DNA of 64,000 nucleotides from Paludibacterium yongneupense DSM 18731 (GTDB lineage: Bacteria > Pseudomonadota > Gammaproteobacteria > Burkholderiales > Chromobacteriaceae). Position numbers and translations under genes: made by a program. Each line of letters begins with the position of its first letter. The first letter of the stretch is position 1. The DNA is taken from assembly GCF_000422925.1 (NCBI RefSeq), contig NZ_AUGZ01000004.1:62001-126000 (forward strand). Direction: 5' to 3'. The notes below the pieces were generated by a model. It was given only the letters and a program-made list of their open reading frames with translations, did no database searches and had not been told where the DNA came from. Shown one piece after another: positions 35,949 to 45,929 of the stretch.

Positions 35949-37010
35949 ATGGCTTTGACTATCCGCGGTTACGCCGCGCACTCTTCCACCTCGGCACTTG
36001 CGCCTTTCAACTTTACGCGGCGGGATGCCCGCGCCAATGATGTCGTGATCGACATCCTGTATTGCGGTGTCTGTCACTCCGACATCCATCAGGCACGCAA
36101 CGAGTGGGGCAACAGTCTGTATCCGATGGTGCCCGGGCACGAGATCATCGGCCGCGTCTCGCGCGTCGGTGCGGCGGTCACCCGCTTCAAGGCGGGGGAC
36201 ATGGTGGGCGTAGGTTGCATGGTCGATTCGTGCCAGCACTGCGAATCCTGCGCCGAAGGGCTCGAGCAGTACTGCGACGAGCATGCGACCCTGACCTATA
36301 ACGGCATCGACCGCCATGATGGCCTGCCGACGTATGGCGGTTATTCCGAACGGATCGTGGTTTCGGACAAATTCGTACTGAGCCTGCCGGAAACGCTGGA
36401 TCCCAAGTCCGCCGCGCCCCTGCTGTGCGCCGGCATCACCACCTACTCGCCGTTGCGCCACTGGAAAATCGGCGCCGGACACAAGATCGCCGTCATCGGC
36501 CTGGGCGGTCTTGGACATATGGGGCTCAAATTCGCCAAAGCTTTCGGCGCGGAAGTCACCTTGTTCACCCGCAGCCCCGGCAAAGAAAGCGAAGCGCGCC
36601 GTCTCGGAGCCGACCATGTCGTGTTGTCCACCGACCCGGCGCAGATGCAGGCCGTGAGCAGCCATTTCGACTTCATCCTCGATACGGTGCCGCATCAGCA
36701 TGACCTGAATCCCTATCTGGCGACGCTCAAGCGCGATGGCACGCATGTGCTCGTCGGCCTGATCGAACCGCTGGAGCCGGCGGTACATGCCGCTTCGCTG
36801 ATCATGGGACGCAAGTCGGTGGTCGGCTCCGCCATCGGTGGCATCGCCGAAACCCAGGAAATGCTCGACTTCTGCGCCGCCAATGGCATCGCCTGCGACA
36901 TCGAGATGATCGATATCCAGAACATCAACGGCGCCTATCAGCGCATGCTGGACAGTGATGTGAAGTATCGCTTCGTGATCGACATGGCGTCCCTGCGGCG
37001 CGAAGTCTGA
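35949..37010 (+). CDS. NAD(P)-dependent zinc alcohol/aldehyde reductase (YahK-like)
   Basis: A 353-residue cinnamyl-alcohol-dehydrogenase-type enzyme that reduces a broad range of aldehydes. Catalytic zinc: YCGVCHSDIHQ and VPGHEIIGRV; structural zinc: SCQHCESCAEGLEQYC; dinucleotide loop: IGLGGLGHMGLKFAKAFGAE; the CAGITTYSPLRHW segment is characteristic. ATG at 35949 with GGGAG upstream. Divergent from the AraC gene 201 bases away. Confidence 0.93.
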   Translation: MALTIRGYAAHSSTSALAPFNFTRRDARANDVVIDILYCGVCHSDIHQARNEWGNSLYPMVPGHEIIGRVSRVGAAVTRFKAGDMVGVGCMVDSCQHCESCAEGLEQYCDEHATLTYNGIDRHDGLPTYGGYSERIVVSDKFVLSLPETLDPKSAAPLLCAGITTYSPLRHWKIGAGHKIAVIGLGGLGHMGLKFAKAFGAEVTLFTRSPGKESEARRLGADHVVLSTDPAQMQAVSSHFDFILDTVPHQHDLNPYLATLKRDGTHVLVGLIEPLEPAVHAASLIMGRKSVVGSAIGGIAETQEMLDFCAANGIACDIEMIDIQNINGAYQRMLDSDVKYRFVIDMASLRREV

Positions 37011-37017
37011 GTCCGGG

Positions 37018-37045
37018 GCCGGGAGCGCCGCGCCGCGCTCCCGGC
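37018..37045. terminator. Hairpin between convergent adh and exbD genes
   Basis: An 11-bp perfect stem, GCCGGGAGCGC / GCGCTCCCGGC, with a six-base loop fills almost the whole gap between the two stop codons. With no long T-run on either side, it may work weakly in both directions. Confidence 0.6.
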
Positions 37046-37046
37046 T

Positions 37047-37457
37047 TCATGTTCCGGGTTCGGTGACGAACCCCAGTTTCACTATCCCGGCCTGTTGGGC
37101 TGCGGCCATGACTTTGAGCACGGCTTCATATTCCGCCTTGCGATCCCCGCGAATCTGTATTTCGGGCGGTGTCGCCTGTGCCGCGGCTGCGGCCAGGCGC
37201 GCATCGAGCGCCGAGGGCGTCAGTTTTTCGTCGTTCCAGACGATGGTGCCATCCCGCTGCACCGATAACAGCACGGTTTGCGGCCGGCTGGCGACGGGCG
37301 GGCTGCCGGCGCGCGGCAGCTCCAGTTTGACGGCGTGGGTGAGTACCGGCACGGTCAGGATGAATATGATCAGCAGCACCAGCATGACGTCGACCAACGG
37401 CGTCATGTTGATTTCGCTAAGCGCTTCTTCGCTGTCACTCCGATTGCCCGGCATCAT
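37047..37457 (-). CDS. exbD: TonB-system proton-channel subunit ExbD
   Basis: A 136-residue protein with a single N-terminal membrane helix carrying the essential aspartate in INMTPLVDVMLVLLIIF, followed by a periplasmic domain. With ExbB it uses the proton gradient to energise TonB. ATG at 37457 overlaps the exbB stop (ATGA), indicating coupled translation; a second ATG follows directly. Last gene of the six-gene iron-uptake unit. Confidence 0.95.
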   Translation of the reverse strand: MMPGNRSDSEEALSEINMTPLVDVMLVLLIIFILTVPVLTHAVKLELPRAGSPPVASRPQTVLLSVQRDGTIVWNDEKLTPSALDARLAAAAAQATPPEIQIRGDRKAEYEAVLKVMAAAQQAGIVKLGFVTEPGT

Positions 37458-38158
37458 TGCGCGTCTCCCCGTGCGGCGCTGCCCGCCGGCGCCGATCCGG
37501 TCAGAAAATAGGCGTGCAGCTGGCGCGCGAAGCGCTGCAGGCTGCCTATCGTGCGACGGTTGATCCGGGTCAGTGCGTTGTAGCCGAGGACGGCGGGAAT
37601 GGCGACCACCAGACCGCAGGCGGTCATGATCAGCGCCTCGCCGACCGGGCCCGCGATTTTGTCGATGCCAACCTGGCCGGCGACGCCTATGCCGACCAGG
37701 GCATGGTAGATGCCCCACACTGTTCCGAACAGGCCGACGAAGGGCGCCGTCGAGCCGACCGAGGCCAGGATGGACAGCCCGCGTTGTAGTCGTTCTGCGC
37801 ATTCGTCCAGGGTGCCGCTCTGGCTCTCGCTCAACCATGCGGCCAGGCTCAGCTGGCCGTGCAGGTCCTGTTTGTTGTCGTTGTGGTGCTGCACCGCCTG
37901 CCGGCTTTCTTCCGCCAAGTGGTGGAAGGGATTGTCGCCTGCCGCCTCCAGCCGGGCGACGCCGTCGGCGAAGGTGCTGGCGTGCCAGAAGCCGTGGCTG
38001 GCACGGGCTGCGGCGCGCAGGCGCAAGGCGCGCAGCGCGTGCAGCGCGATCACGTACCAGGAGGCGATCGACATGAGCAACAGCAGCACGGCGACGGTCC
38101 TGATCGCCAGGTCGCCCTGGCTCCACAGCTGGCTCAGTCCATAAGGGGTGTTTGTCAT
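37454..38158 (-). CDS. exbB: TonB-system proton-channel subunit ExbB
   Basis: A 234-residue MotA/TolQ/ExbB-family protein with three membrane helices (about 17-40; 130-155; 175-200). Conserved parts include LASVGSTAPFVGLFGTVWGI and PVGEALIMTACGLVVAIPAV. It forms the pentameric channel around ExbD. Starts 18 bases after the tonB stop and overlaps exbD by four bases. Confidence 0.95.
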   Translation of the reverse strand: MTNTPYGLSQLWSQGDLAIRTVAVLLLLMSIASWYVIALHALRALRLRAAARASHGFWHASTFADGVARLEAAGDNPFHHLAEESRQAVQHHNDNKQDLHGQLSLAAWLSESQSGTLDECAERLQRGLSILASVGSTAPFVGLFGTVWGIYHALVGIGVAGQVGIDKIAGPVGEALIMTACGLVVAIPAVLGYNALTRINRRTIGSLQRFARQLHAYFLTGSAPAGSAARGDAQ

Positions 38159-38176
38159 GGTGCGGGTCTTTCCGGG

Positions 38177-38839
38177 TTAAGGGTCGAGAGTGAAGGCGAT
38201 GGGCTGGACATACCAGAAGGCAATCGCTTCATCGCCTCTGTGCGCGGGGCGGTAATGCCAGCGGCGCACGGCGGCGAGTGCGGCGGTGTCAAGGCGGTCG
38301 AAGCCGCTGCTGCGGCGCAGCCGGGCTTCGCCGACGCGGCCGTCGGCCAGGATATGTACGTCGAGCAAGACCTGGCCCTGCTCCCCCAGACGGCGCGAGG
38401 CAGCCGGGTAGAGCGGGGCTGGATTGTCGAGCCCGCTGGCGTCGATGCGCGGCGGTGTCGGCGCGGCTTCGTCCTTGGGCGACGGGGCGGGCGGGGCGGC
38501 GCTCGCGGGTGCGGCAGTCGTCGCCGGCGCTGGCGCGGCGGAGCTGCCCGGGCGGCTCGCCCGCGTTGCCGCTGTCGCGGCGGGGCGAGCGGGAAGCGGT
38601 CGTGCGTCATGATGCGGCGCGATGGGAGGCGCCGTGCGGCGAGGGGGGGCCGGGGCCGGCCGGGGATGCGGGGTCGAAACCAGCCTGCCCATGACGGTCG
38701 GCGGTGTGATCGCGACCGGCATGGATGCCGTGTGTCCCGCCGCGAGCGCACCGAGCAGCAGCAAGTGGGCCAGAACGATGGCGGCCAGAATCCAGCCGGG
38801 CTTCAGCGCAATGGGGCGCCGAGGGGAGGAGTGTGTCAT
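38177..38839 (-). CDS. tonB: Energy transducer TonB
   Basis: A 220-residue protein: membrane anchor at about residues 16-36 (ILAAIVLAHLLLLGALAAG), a Pro/Ala-rich periplasm-spanning segment (about 45-135) and a C-terminal TonB domain (PLYPAASRRLGEQGQVLLDV, FDRLDTAALAAVRRWHYRPA). It transmits energy to outer-membrane receptors, here evidently the siderophore receptor at 40025. Start overlaps the PepSY-gene stop by four bases. Confidence 0.95.
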   Translation of the reverse strand: MTHSSPRRPIALKPGWILAAIVLAHLLLLGALAAGHTASMPVAITPPTVMGRLVSTPHPRPAPAPPRRTAPPIAPHHDARPLPARPAATAATRASRPGSSAAPAPATTAAPASAAPPAPSPKDEAAPTPPRIDASGLDNPAPLYPAASRRLGEQGQVLLDVHILADGRVGEARLRRSSGFDRLDTAALAAVRRWHYRPAHRGDEAIAFWYVQPIAFTLDP

Positions 38840-40023
38840 GCGGCATTCTCCATGCGGCGTCGTGCGCTGCGCTGGCGCGCGCGGCGCTTTTTCAGCCAGA
38901 TCAGGACACCGCTCGCGCTGAGGATGGCTACGGCCACGCCGGTCAATGAAATCGCCACCCTACCCGCCAGCCCGAACAGGCGTCCGCTGTGCAGCGGGAA
39001 CATGGCTTGCAGAAATCGATCGCCGCGATTGCCGCGGCCGGGGCCTTCTGCGCCGAGCACCGCACCGCTGGCGGCGTTGAAGTAGAGCCAGGTCGCTCCC
39101 ATGCCGGCGGCGGGTTCGCCGGTGGGAAAGAAGCCTACGCCGTACAGATTCTGCGCGCGCGCGATATACAGACCGCCAGCGGGATCGGCAATCCTGTCGA
39201 GGCGCGCGCTCGCCGCCGCGAGTGCGAGGATGCGCTCGGGGGGCAGCACCGATGCCGTAGACGGAGCTTGGCCCCTTTGCCTGAGGGGCGAAGGTGTCGG
39301 TGTGGAAAACAGCGACAGCACGGGGCGTACGACTTCTTCGCGCAGATTCATCGCGACCGAGGTCAGCGCGAGCAGGGTCAGGACTCCCCACAGCCAGACG
39401 CCTCCAGAGCGGTGGAGGTCGAACAGCAGGCGATAGCCGCCCTCGCGCCAGCGCAAGGCAAACGATTTGCGCCAGCTGCGCGGCGAGGGGAAGGCGAGGC
39501 AGAGCGACACGATGCTGTCGAACAACCAGCCGATGGCGATCAGTCCCATCAGCCAGACGCCGAGGTCGACGCCGTGCCGGACCGGGAGCAGCAGGGTGTA
39601 ATGCAGCCGGTAGAGGAGCGGAATCAGATGCTCGCGCCCCATGGCGACCTCGCCCCACAGCCGTTTGCCGAGTACGGCGCCGCTGACGGGATCGAGGGCC
39701 ACCTGGTCGTAGCCGGGGCGATACGGACGTCCGTCGGCGGGGTTGATGCGCGCGTCGAGCTGGACGATGAGACTGTCGCCGGGCCGCGTGGTCAAGGGGA
39801 GGTAGCGAACGCTGATGCGCGGGTCTGCGGCTTCGACGCGGCGTATCAGTTCCGCCGCCGGCAGCGGCGTTCCCTGCGTGCGGGCGTGAAAGAAGCCGGG
39901 GTTCAGCCACGCATCGAGCTCTTCGTGCCAGGCAATCAGCGCCCCGCTGCCGCCTGCCGCGAACAGAAACGCGGCGGCGGCCAGACCGAAGTAGCGGTGC
40001 AGCTTGAGCAACAACGGACGCAT
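38836..40023 (-). CDS. PepSY-associated membrane protein (siderophore-uptake type)
   Basis: A 395-residue inner-membrane protein with about four helices. The start, LHRYFGLAAAAFLFAAGGSG, and the later DLHRSGGVWLWGVLTLLALTS and PLHSGRLFGLAGR are typical of the PepSY-TM family. Several relatives reduce ferric siderophores in the periplasm, often encoded beside TonB receptors (FpvG/FegB-like). Histidines in the helices could bind haem. It begins one base after the receptor stop, so it belongs to the same transcript. Confidence 0.9.
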   Translation of the reverse strand: MRPLLLKLHRYFGLAAAAFLFAAGGSGALIAWHEELDAWLNPGFFHARTQGTPLPAAELIRRVEAADPRISVRYLPLTTRPGDSLIVQLDARINPADGRPYRPGYDQVALDPVSGAVLGKRLWGEVAMGREHLIPLLYRLHYTLLLPVRHGVDLGVWLMGLIAIGWLFDSIVSLCLAFPSPRSWRKSFALRWREGGYRLLFDLHRSGGVWLWGVLTLLALTSVAMNLREEVVRPVLSLFSTPTPSPLRQRGQAPSTASVLPPERILALAAASARLDRIADPAGGLYIARAQNLYGVGFFPTGEPAAGMGATWLYFNAASGAVLGAEGPGRGNRGDRFLQAMFPLHSGRLFGLAGRVAISLTGVAVAILSASGVLIWLKKRRARQRSARRRMENAA

Positions 40024-40024
40024 C

Positions 40025-42172
40025 TCAGTATTTCCAGCTCAACGAGACACTGCCGTTGCGCGGTGCGCCGTAGTATGACTGTGTCGTGTACAGGCTCGCC
40101 AGGTATTTGACGTTGCCGACATTGTTCAGGCGCAGGGTTGCCGTCAGCGATTTATTGAGGTCGTAGCTCGTCATCAGATCGACGAGCGCATAGGCTTTCT
40201 GCGTGCTGGTGATGCCGTCGCCCTGGTCGCGCCAGATACGCGATTGCCAGGCGACGTTCATTCCGACCTTGACCCGTTCCAGGAAGGGCAGGCGGTAGGT
40301 GGTCGAGGCGCGTATCAGGCGGCGCGGGGTATAGGTGTGTGTCGCATCGCCGTCGGCGTCGACGAGCGCGAGTTGGGTATAGCCGAGGCTGGCTTGCAAG
40401 CCCGGCAGCGGACGGCCGCTGATTTCGGCCTCGAAGCCGCGCGAGCTGACTTGGGTGCCGGCATAGACATAACGGGTGCCGTCCATGCCGGTCTGCTCCG
40501 CCAGGTTGTTCTGCCGGGTGCGGAATACGGCGAGGGAGGCTTGCAGTTTCTTGTCCAGCCATTCGCTTTTCAGACCGAGCTCCTGATTCCAGCCTGTGAC
40601 GGGGGCCAGCGTCGCGCCGGATGCGTCGGTTTTTTCGGGCTGCGGGGTGAAGATACGGGTATAGCTGCCGTAGGCCGACATATGGCGGTCGAGGTCGTAG
40701 ACCAGGCCGAAGTAGGGATTGATCGCACTATCCGACGCATCGTGCGCGAGGCCGTAGTCGCTGCCCGAGCTGTCGGCCCGGGTGGCGCTGGCGCCGGCGA
40801 TCACACTGGTGGCCGCGTCGAGATGGGAGCGCAGCGCGGCGTAAAGGCTCAACTGGCGGTCGGTATAGTCGCTGCCGTCGGAGCTGGAGTCGAAGGAGGC
40901 GGGAAAGCTGCCATCCCAGTCGGCGAGGTCCGTGTCCAGTTCGCTGCCTATCGTGCCGTAACCCGAACGGTCATGCATGTGCGAGCGCGACAGCATGCCG
41001 CCGAAGCTGAGCTCGTGGCGGCGACCGGCCAGTTCGAAGCTGCCGCTGGCTTCAGCATTGAAGAGGGTTTGCTTGAGATCGGAGACATAGCTGGAGGGAT
41101 AGCTATACAGGCCGAGCCCGGTGCTCGCATCGGGCGTGCCGTACAGATAGAACAAGCGGCCGTCGCTGCGCTGTTCGCGCAGGGTCAGCGCGACACGGCC
41201 CTTCCAGTCGCCACCCAGGCGGCGCGTGAGTTCGACGCGCGCGCGCTGATCGCGCGTATTCCAGTATGCCCAGTCGGCCGAGGTGCTGGTCGAGCTGTCG
41301 TAGTCGGTGGCGCTGCCGTTGCTGTAGTACAGCGGCAGTCCGCCCCAGAGCGGGCTGTCGGCCTTGTTTTCCTGGCGGGTATACGACAGGGCGAGCGTGG
41401 TGTCGGGGTTGAGATCGGCTTCGATGATGCCATAGAACACGGTTTTGTCGTGGGAGTAGCGCTTGAGCCAGGAGTCGGATTTTTCCTTGGCCATCACCAC
41501 GCGCCCGCGCACGGTGCCGGCCTCGTTCAGCGGTCCAGATACATCGAGATCGAGCCGCTTGTCGCCCCAGGAGCCGAAGGTGAGGCTTCCAGACGTTTGA
41601 AACTCGGCCGTGGGCCGCTTGCTGATGAAATTCACCGTGGCTGACGGGTTGCCGGTCGGCGAGAGCAGGCCGCTCGCGCCGCGCACCACGTCGACGCGGT
41701 CGTAGACCGCGGTGTCGATATCCCCCAGCGCATTGCCCGAGGTGAACGGAACGCCGCTGCCGTCGATCTGGAAATTGGTGATGTCGAAGCCGCGCGCGGT
41801 GTAATAGGTCCGGTCGGTTTCCACTTTTTCCACCACCACGCCGGTGGTCGTTTCGAGGACGTCGTTGGCGCTGGTGAGTCCAAAATCATCCATTTTGGCG
41901 CGGGTGACCGTCGACACCGACTGCGGAGTTTCGCGCGGGCTCAGTGCGAGTCCGGTCGCACTTGAGCTGCGGCGTACGGTGTAGTCGCCGCTGACTTCGG
42001 TCGGGACGTCGGTGGCCGACTGCGCATCGACATTGACCGTTGCCAGCGTCGCGGCATCCGCCCTTGCCGGGTCGTCGGCGGCCAGGGCGTCAGGGGAGAA
42101 GGCCAGCGTCAGGGCCAGCGGGACCAAGGATGACAGGAGGCGCAGATGTGAGCGTGCTGCGTGGTTGGGCAT
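40025..42172 (-). CDS. TonB-dependent siderophore receptor (FhuE/FpvA-like)
   Basis: A 715-residue outer-membrane receptor: signal peptide (residues 1-32), a TonB-box-like ATVNV near residue 45, a plug domain (ETPQSVSTVTRAKMDDFGL, YTARGFDITNFQIDGSGVPF, VDVVRGASGLLSPTGNPSAT) and a 22-strand barrel ending in aromatic SLSWKY. It resembles the FhuE/FpvA group for hydroxamate or mixed siderophores. The mature N-terminus reaches the plug in about 30 residues, so the roughly 80-residue signalling (STN) domain of FecA/FpvA-type transducers is absent. Fur box just upstream. Confidence 0.95.
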   Translation of the reverse strand: MPNHAARSHLRLLSSLVPLALTLAFSPDALAADDPARADAATLATVNVDAQSATDVPTEVSGDYTVRRSSSATGLALSPRETPQSVSTVTRAKMDDFGLTSANDVLETTTGVVVEKVETDRTYYTARGFDITNFQIDGSGVPFTSGNALGDIDTAVYDRVDVVRGASGLLSPTGNPSATVNFISKRPTAEFQTSGSLTFGSWGDKRLDLDVSGPLNEAGTVRGRVVMAKEKSDSWLKRYSHDKTVFYGIIEADLNPDTTLALSYTRQENKADSPLWGGLPLYYSNGSATDYDSSTSTSADWAYWNTRDQRARVELTRRLGGDWKGRVALTLREQRSDGRLFYLYGTPDASTGLGLYSYPSSYVSDLKQTLFNAEASGSFELAGRRHELSFGGMLSRSHMHDRSGYGTIGSELDTDLADWDGSFPASFDSSSDGSDYTDRQLSLYAALRSHLDAATSVIAGASATRADSSGSDYGLAHDASDSAINPYFGLVYDLDRHMSAYGSYTRIFTPQPEKTDASGATLAPVTGWNQELGLKSEWLDKKLQASLAVFRTRQNNLAEQTGMDGTRYVYAGTQVSSRGFEAEISGRPLPGLQASLGYTQLALVDADGDATHTYTPRRLIRASTTYRLPFLERVKVGMNVAWQSRIWRDQGDGITSTQKAYALVDLMTSYDLNKSLTATLRLNNVGNVKYLASLYTTQSYYGAPRNGSVSLSWKY

Positions 42173-42188
42173 GGCGTCTTTCTATATC

Positions 42189-42209
42189 GAAATGGGAATC
42201 ATTATCAAT
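42189..42209 (-). promoter_or_regulatory. Fur box before the siderophore-receptor gene
   Basis: Read on the minus strand, TTGATAATGATTCCCATTTC matches the Fur consensus GATAATGATAATCATTATC at about 13 of 19 positions. It lies 16-36 bases before the receptor start, downstream of the sigma-factor gene. Confidence 0.8.
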
Positions 42210-42266
42210 GTAGACGTAGCCGCTCGCCGAATCCTGACCCCGGGCTGCGCATATTTTTTGCCGCGC

Positions 42267-42749
42267 TCACCCGTCGAGTGCGGCCAGGCAGCGGTGGCAG
42301 GCTTGCATGCCGTTCATCACGTGTTTTTCGACCATATTGCGCGAGATGCCCATGGCTTGCGCGATCTCCGCCTGGGCGAGGCCATCGAACTTGAAGTGGA
42401 TGAAGGCCTGGCGACAGCGCTGCGGCAAGGCGGCAATCGTTCCGAGCAGGGCGCTCGTGCATCGCGCCTGAATGAGATGCCATTCGGGATCGCAGTCGGG
42501 CGCGGCGGGCAAGGACACCTCGCCGCTTGCATCGACGGCGGGCGGCAGTGCCTGTTCGCGGCGGTAATGATCGATCAGAATGTTTCGTGCGGTGCGGTAG
42601 AGTACGGCGCGCGGGTGCTGCAGCACGACCTGGCCCGCCATCGCCAGTACCCGGGCGTAGGTTTCCTGCACGACGTCCTCGGCAGTGTCGCGATCGGGTG
42701 CGCGCTGGCGCGCAAAGTGGACAAGTTCCTGGTAATACTGCTCCAGCAC
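42267..42749 (-). CDS. ECF sigma factor, FecI-like iron-starvation type
   Basis: A 160-residue extracytoplasmic-function sigma factor. Region 2 (DTAEDVVQETYARVLAM, about residues 22-38, and the -10-binding VLYRTARNILIDHYRREQ) and region 4 (IAALPQRCRQAFIHFKFDGL, AEIAQAMGISRNMVEKHV) are intact. GTG at 42749 is the only reasonable start; no ATG precedes it before an in-frame stop. A near-perfect Fur box lies 39 bases upstream. No FecR-type anti-sigma gene follows: the next gene is the receptor. So it may be regulated simply by Fur, as with PvdS-like factors. Confidence 0.93.
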   Translation of the reverse strand: MLEQYYQELVHFARQRAPDRDTAEDVVQETYARVLAMAGQVVLQHPRAVLYRTARNILIDHYRREQALPPAVDASGEVSLPAAPDCDPEWHLIQARCTSALLGTIAALPQRCRQAFIHFKFDGLAQAEIAQAMGISRNMVEKHVMNGMQACHRCLAALDG

Positions 42750-42787
42750 GGTATGGCTCGCGGCGGCAGGGGAAAACCCCGCCTAGC

Positions 42788-42806
42788 ATTGATAATGATT
42801 ATCAAT
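42788..42806 (-). promoter_or_regulatory. Fur box before the sigma-factor gene
   Basis: ATTGATAATGATTATCAAT is a perfect 9-1-9 inverted repeat, very close to the Fur consensus. It lies between the divergent... same-direction metallophosphoesterase stop (42870) and the sigma gene start, and should repress the whole uptake unit when iron is plentiful. Confidence 0.93.
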
Positions 42807-42869
42807 ACTAATTGTTGTTGCCGGCCGCGACAAGCGCTTTCGCTCGACCGGTCGCAACGGGGACGGGCT

Positions 42870-44066
<1,197 letters not shown>

Positions 44067-44226
44067 TATCCTAAGATGCGGGGTCTGGCTTGCGATTTCA
44101 ATGGTCCGGTCACTCTGCGCCAGTGCCGCCTTGTTGCCGTTCCCGCGTTCGGCTACACTGGCCCGCACGCGGGCTCGACCGGCGGGTCCGGCCCATTCCC
44201 GTTCTTACATCTTCGTGTCCGACACC

Positions 44227-45774
44227 ATGATTCCCCAACACGCCATCGACCTCGCGATGCGCCAGATCGCCGTCGACCTGTCCGCCGCCATGCCGGGCGA
44301 ACAGTCGTTTCAACGTCTGGTTTCGGCGATCGCCACCGTACTGCCGGGGTCGGCGGTTGCCCTGTTCCAGTTGCAGGACGGCGTGCTCTTTCCTGTGGCG
44401 AGTCAGGGCCTGGCGCCCGAGTTGCGCGGCCGGCAATTTCTGCCGTCGCAGCATCCGCGCTTGCAGGCCATCATGGCGTCCGACGACCCGGTCCGCTTTG
44501 CTTACGACTGCGACTTGCCCGATCCGTTCGACGGTTTGCTGGCATCCGATGTCGAGCGCGAGTTGCCCGTGCATTCCTGCATGGGCTGCCGTTTGTCGCT
44601 CGACGGCGAGCCGGTCGGCATCCTGACGCTCGATGCGCTGGCCGAGAACGCATTCGCCGGTCTGACGGCCTCGGTGGTTGCGGCTTTCGCCGCGCTGGCC
44701 ACCGCTACGCTGCGCAACGCGGCGCTGCTGCGCGCGCTCGAGCTGTCGTGCGAGCATCAGCGCGCGATCGCGCACGATCTGATGCGCGAGGCGTTGCGCC
44801 GCGGCGGCGAGCTGATTGGAGACAGCGCGCCGATGCGAGCCCTGCGGCAGGATATCGCGCTGGTGGCGGCGACCGATCTGCCGGTACTGGTCGGCGGCGA
44901 AACCGGCAGCGGCAAGGAGCTGGCGGTACGGACCTTGCACGCCTGCTCGGCGCGGCGCGATCAGGCGCTGGTGCAGATCAACTGCGCGGCCCTGCCCGAG
45001 TCGCTGGCCGAGAGCGAACTGTTCGGCCACAAGAAAGGGGCGTTTACCGGCGCCATCGCCGACCGTGCCGGCAAATTCGAGCTCGCGCATGGGGGGACCC
45101 TGTTTCTGGACGAAATCGGAGAACTGGCACCCGGTCTGCAAGCGTTGTTGCTGCGGGCCCTGCAGCAGGGCGAGATCCAGCGTGTCGGTTCCGATGCCGT
45201 CATCCGTGTCGATGTCCGCATTGTCGCGGCGACGAATCGCGACTTGCTGCACGAGGTCGAGGCTGGCCGCTTCCGCGCCGACCTCTACCATCGGCTGCAT
45301 GTCTATCCGCTGCATCTTCCCGCGTTGCGCGAGCGCCGGGAGGACATCGCCGAACTGGCCGGGCACTTTCTCGATGCGGCGCGGCCGAGCCTGGGCGGAA
45401 CCCGCATCGATCTGCACCCGTCGGCGCTGGAGGCCTTGCAGGCTTACGACTGGCCTGGCAATGTGCGCGAGCTTGAGCATCTGCTGCTGCGCGCCAGCTT
45501 GCGTGCTCGGCAGCGATCGCCGCAGCGCGCCGTCCTGTTTGCGCAGGATCTCGAGCTGCCGGCCCCGGGCCCGCAGCCGACCCCTGCCGTCGCGACCGCC
45601 ATCGAAGCGAGTGCCGCCATCGGCCTGCGCGATGCGGTCGACGACCTGCAACGGCGGATGATCGTCGGTGCGCTGGCCAGCGAGCAGGGCAACTGGACCC
45701 GGGCGGCTGCCCGCCTGGAACTGGATCGCGCGAATCTGCAACGGCTCGCGCGCCGGCTCGGAGTGAGTCAATAA
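44227..45774 (+). CDS. norR: Nitric-oxide-responsive sigma-54 activator NorR
   Basis: A 515-residue activator. The N-terminal GAF domain holds a mononuclear iron that binds NO; matching ligands are visible in PDPFDG (about residue 99-102), H-x-C at 116/118 (LPVHSCMGC) and Asp136 (GILTLDAL). The AAA+ domain has GETGSGKE (Walker A), the sigma-54-contact loop GAFTGA and [12 protein letters not shown] (Walker B). A Fis-type helix-turn-helix ends the protein. ATG at 44227. It lies directly before hcp-hcr, whose promoter region contains three NorR sites, the first overlapping the norR stop. Confidence 0.95.
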   Translation: MIPQHAIDLAMRQIAVDLSAAMPGEQSFQRLVSAIATVLPGSAVALFQLQDGVLFPVASQGLAPELRGRQFLPSQHPRLQAIMASDDPVRFAYDCDLPDPFDGLLASDVERELPVHSCMGCRLSLDGEPVGILTLDALAENAFAGLTASVVAAFAALATATLRNAALLRALELSCEHQRAIAHDLMREALRRGGELIGDSAPMRALRQDIALVAATDLPVLVGGETGSGKELAVRTLHACSARRDQALVQINCAALPESLAESELFGHKKGAFTGAIADRAGKFELAHGGTLFLDEIGELAPGLQALLLRALQQGEIQRVGSDAVIRVDVRIVAATNRDLLHEVEAGRFRADLYHRLHVYPLHLPALRERREDIAELAGHFLDAARPSLGGTRIDLHPSALEALQAYDWPGNVRELEHLLLRASLRARQRSPQRAVLFAQDLELPAPGPQPTPAVATAIEASAAIGLRDAVDDLQRRMIVGALASEQGNWTRAAARLELDRANLQRLARRLGVSQ

Positions 45775-45824
45775 GACACGGCCGAGTCGGATTGACACGA
45801 TTTCTCCGAGTCATAATGACTCGG
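45767..45824 (+). promoter_or_regulatory. Three NorR binding sites
   Basis: NorR binds GT-N7-AC, best GTCA-N3-TGAC. Three copies lie in tandem: GTCAATAAGAC (45767-45777, over the norR stop), GTCGGATTGAC (45786-45796) and the perfect GTCATAATGAC (45810-45820, within a longer dyad CCGAGTCA/TGACTCGG). Three sites match the number at norV of Escherichia coli, where all are needed to assemble the hexamer. Confidence 0.85.
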
Positions 45825-45875
45825 TTTGGATCGGATTTTTTGTGTTATTTCATTTAAAAACAATGGTTTGAATCG

Positions 45876-45892
45876 TTGGCACGCTTATCGCA
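45876..45892 (+). promoter_or_regulatory. Sigma-54 promoter of hcp
   Basis: TTGGCACGCTTATCGCA fits the -24/-12 consensus TGGCACG-N4-TTGC with one change (TCGC) and correct GG-to-GC spacing. It lies 55 bases past the last NorR site and 38 before hcp. The AT-rich stretch between (45836-45870) is a possible IHF bending site. Confidence 0.88.
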
Positions 45893-45929
45893 ATACCTCT
45901 AGCTCATACTATTCGATTAGGGGTGTTTC

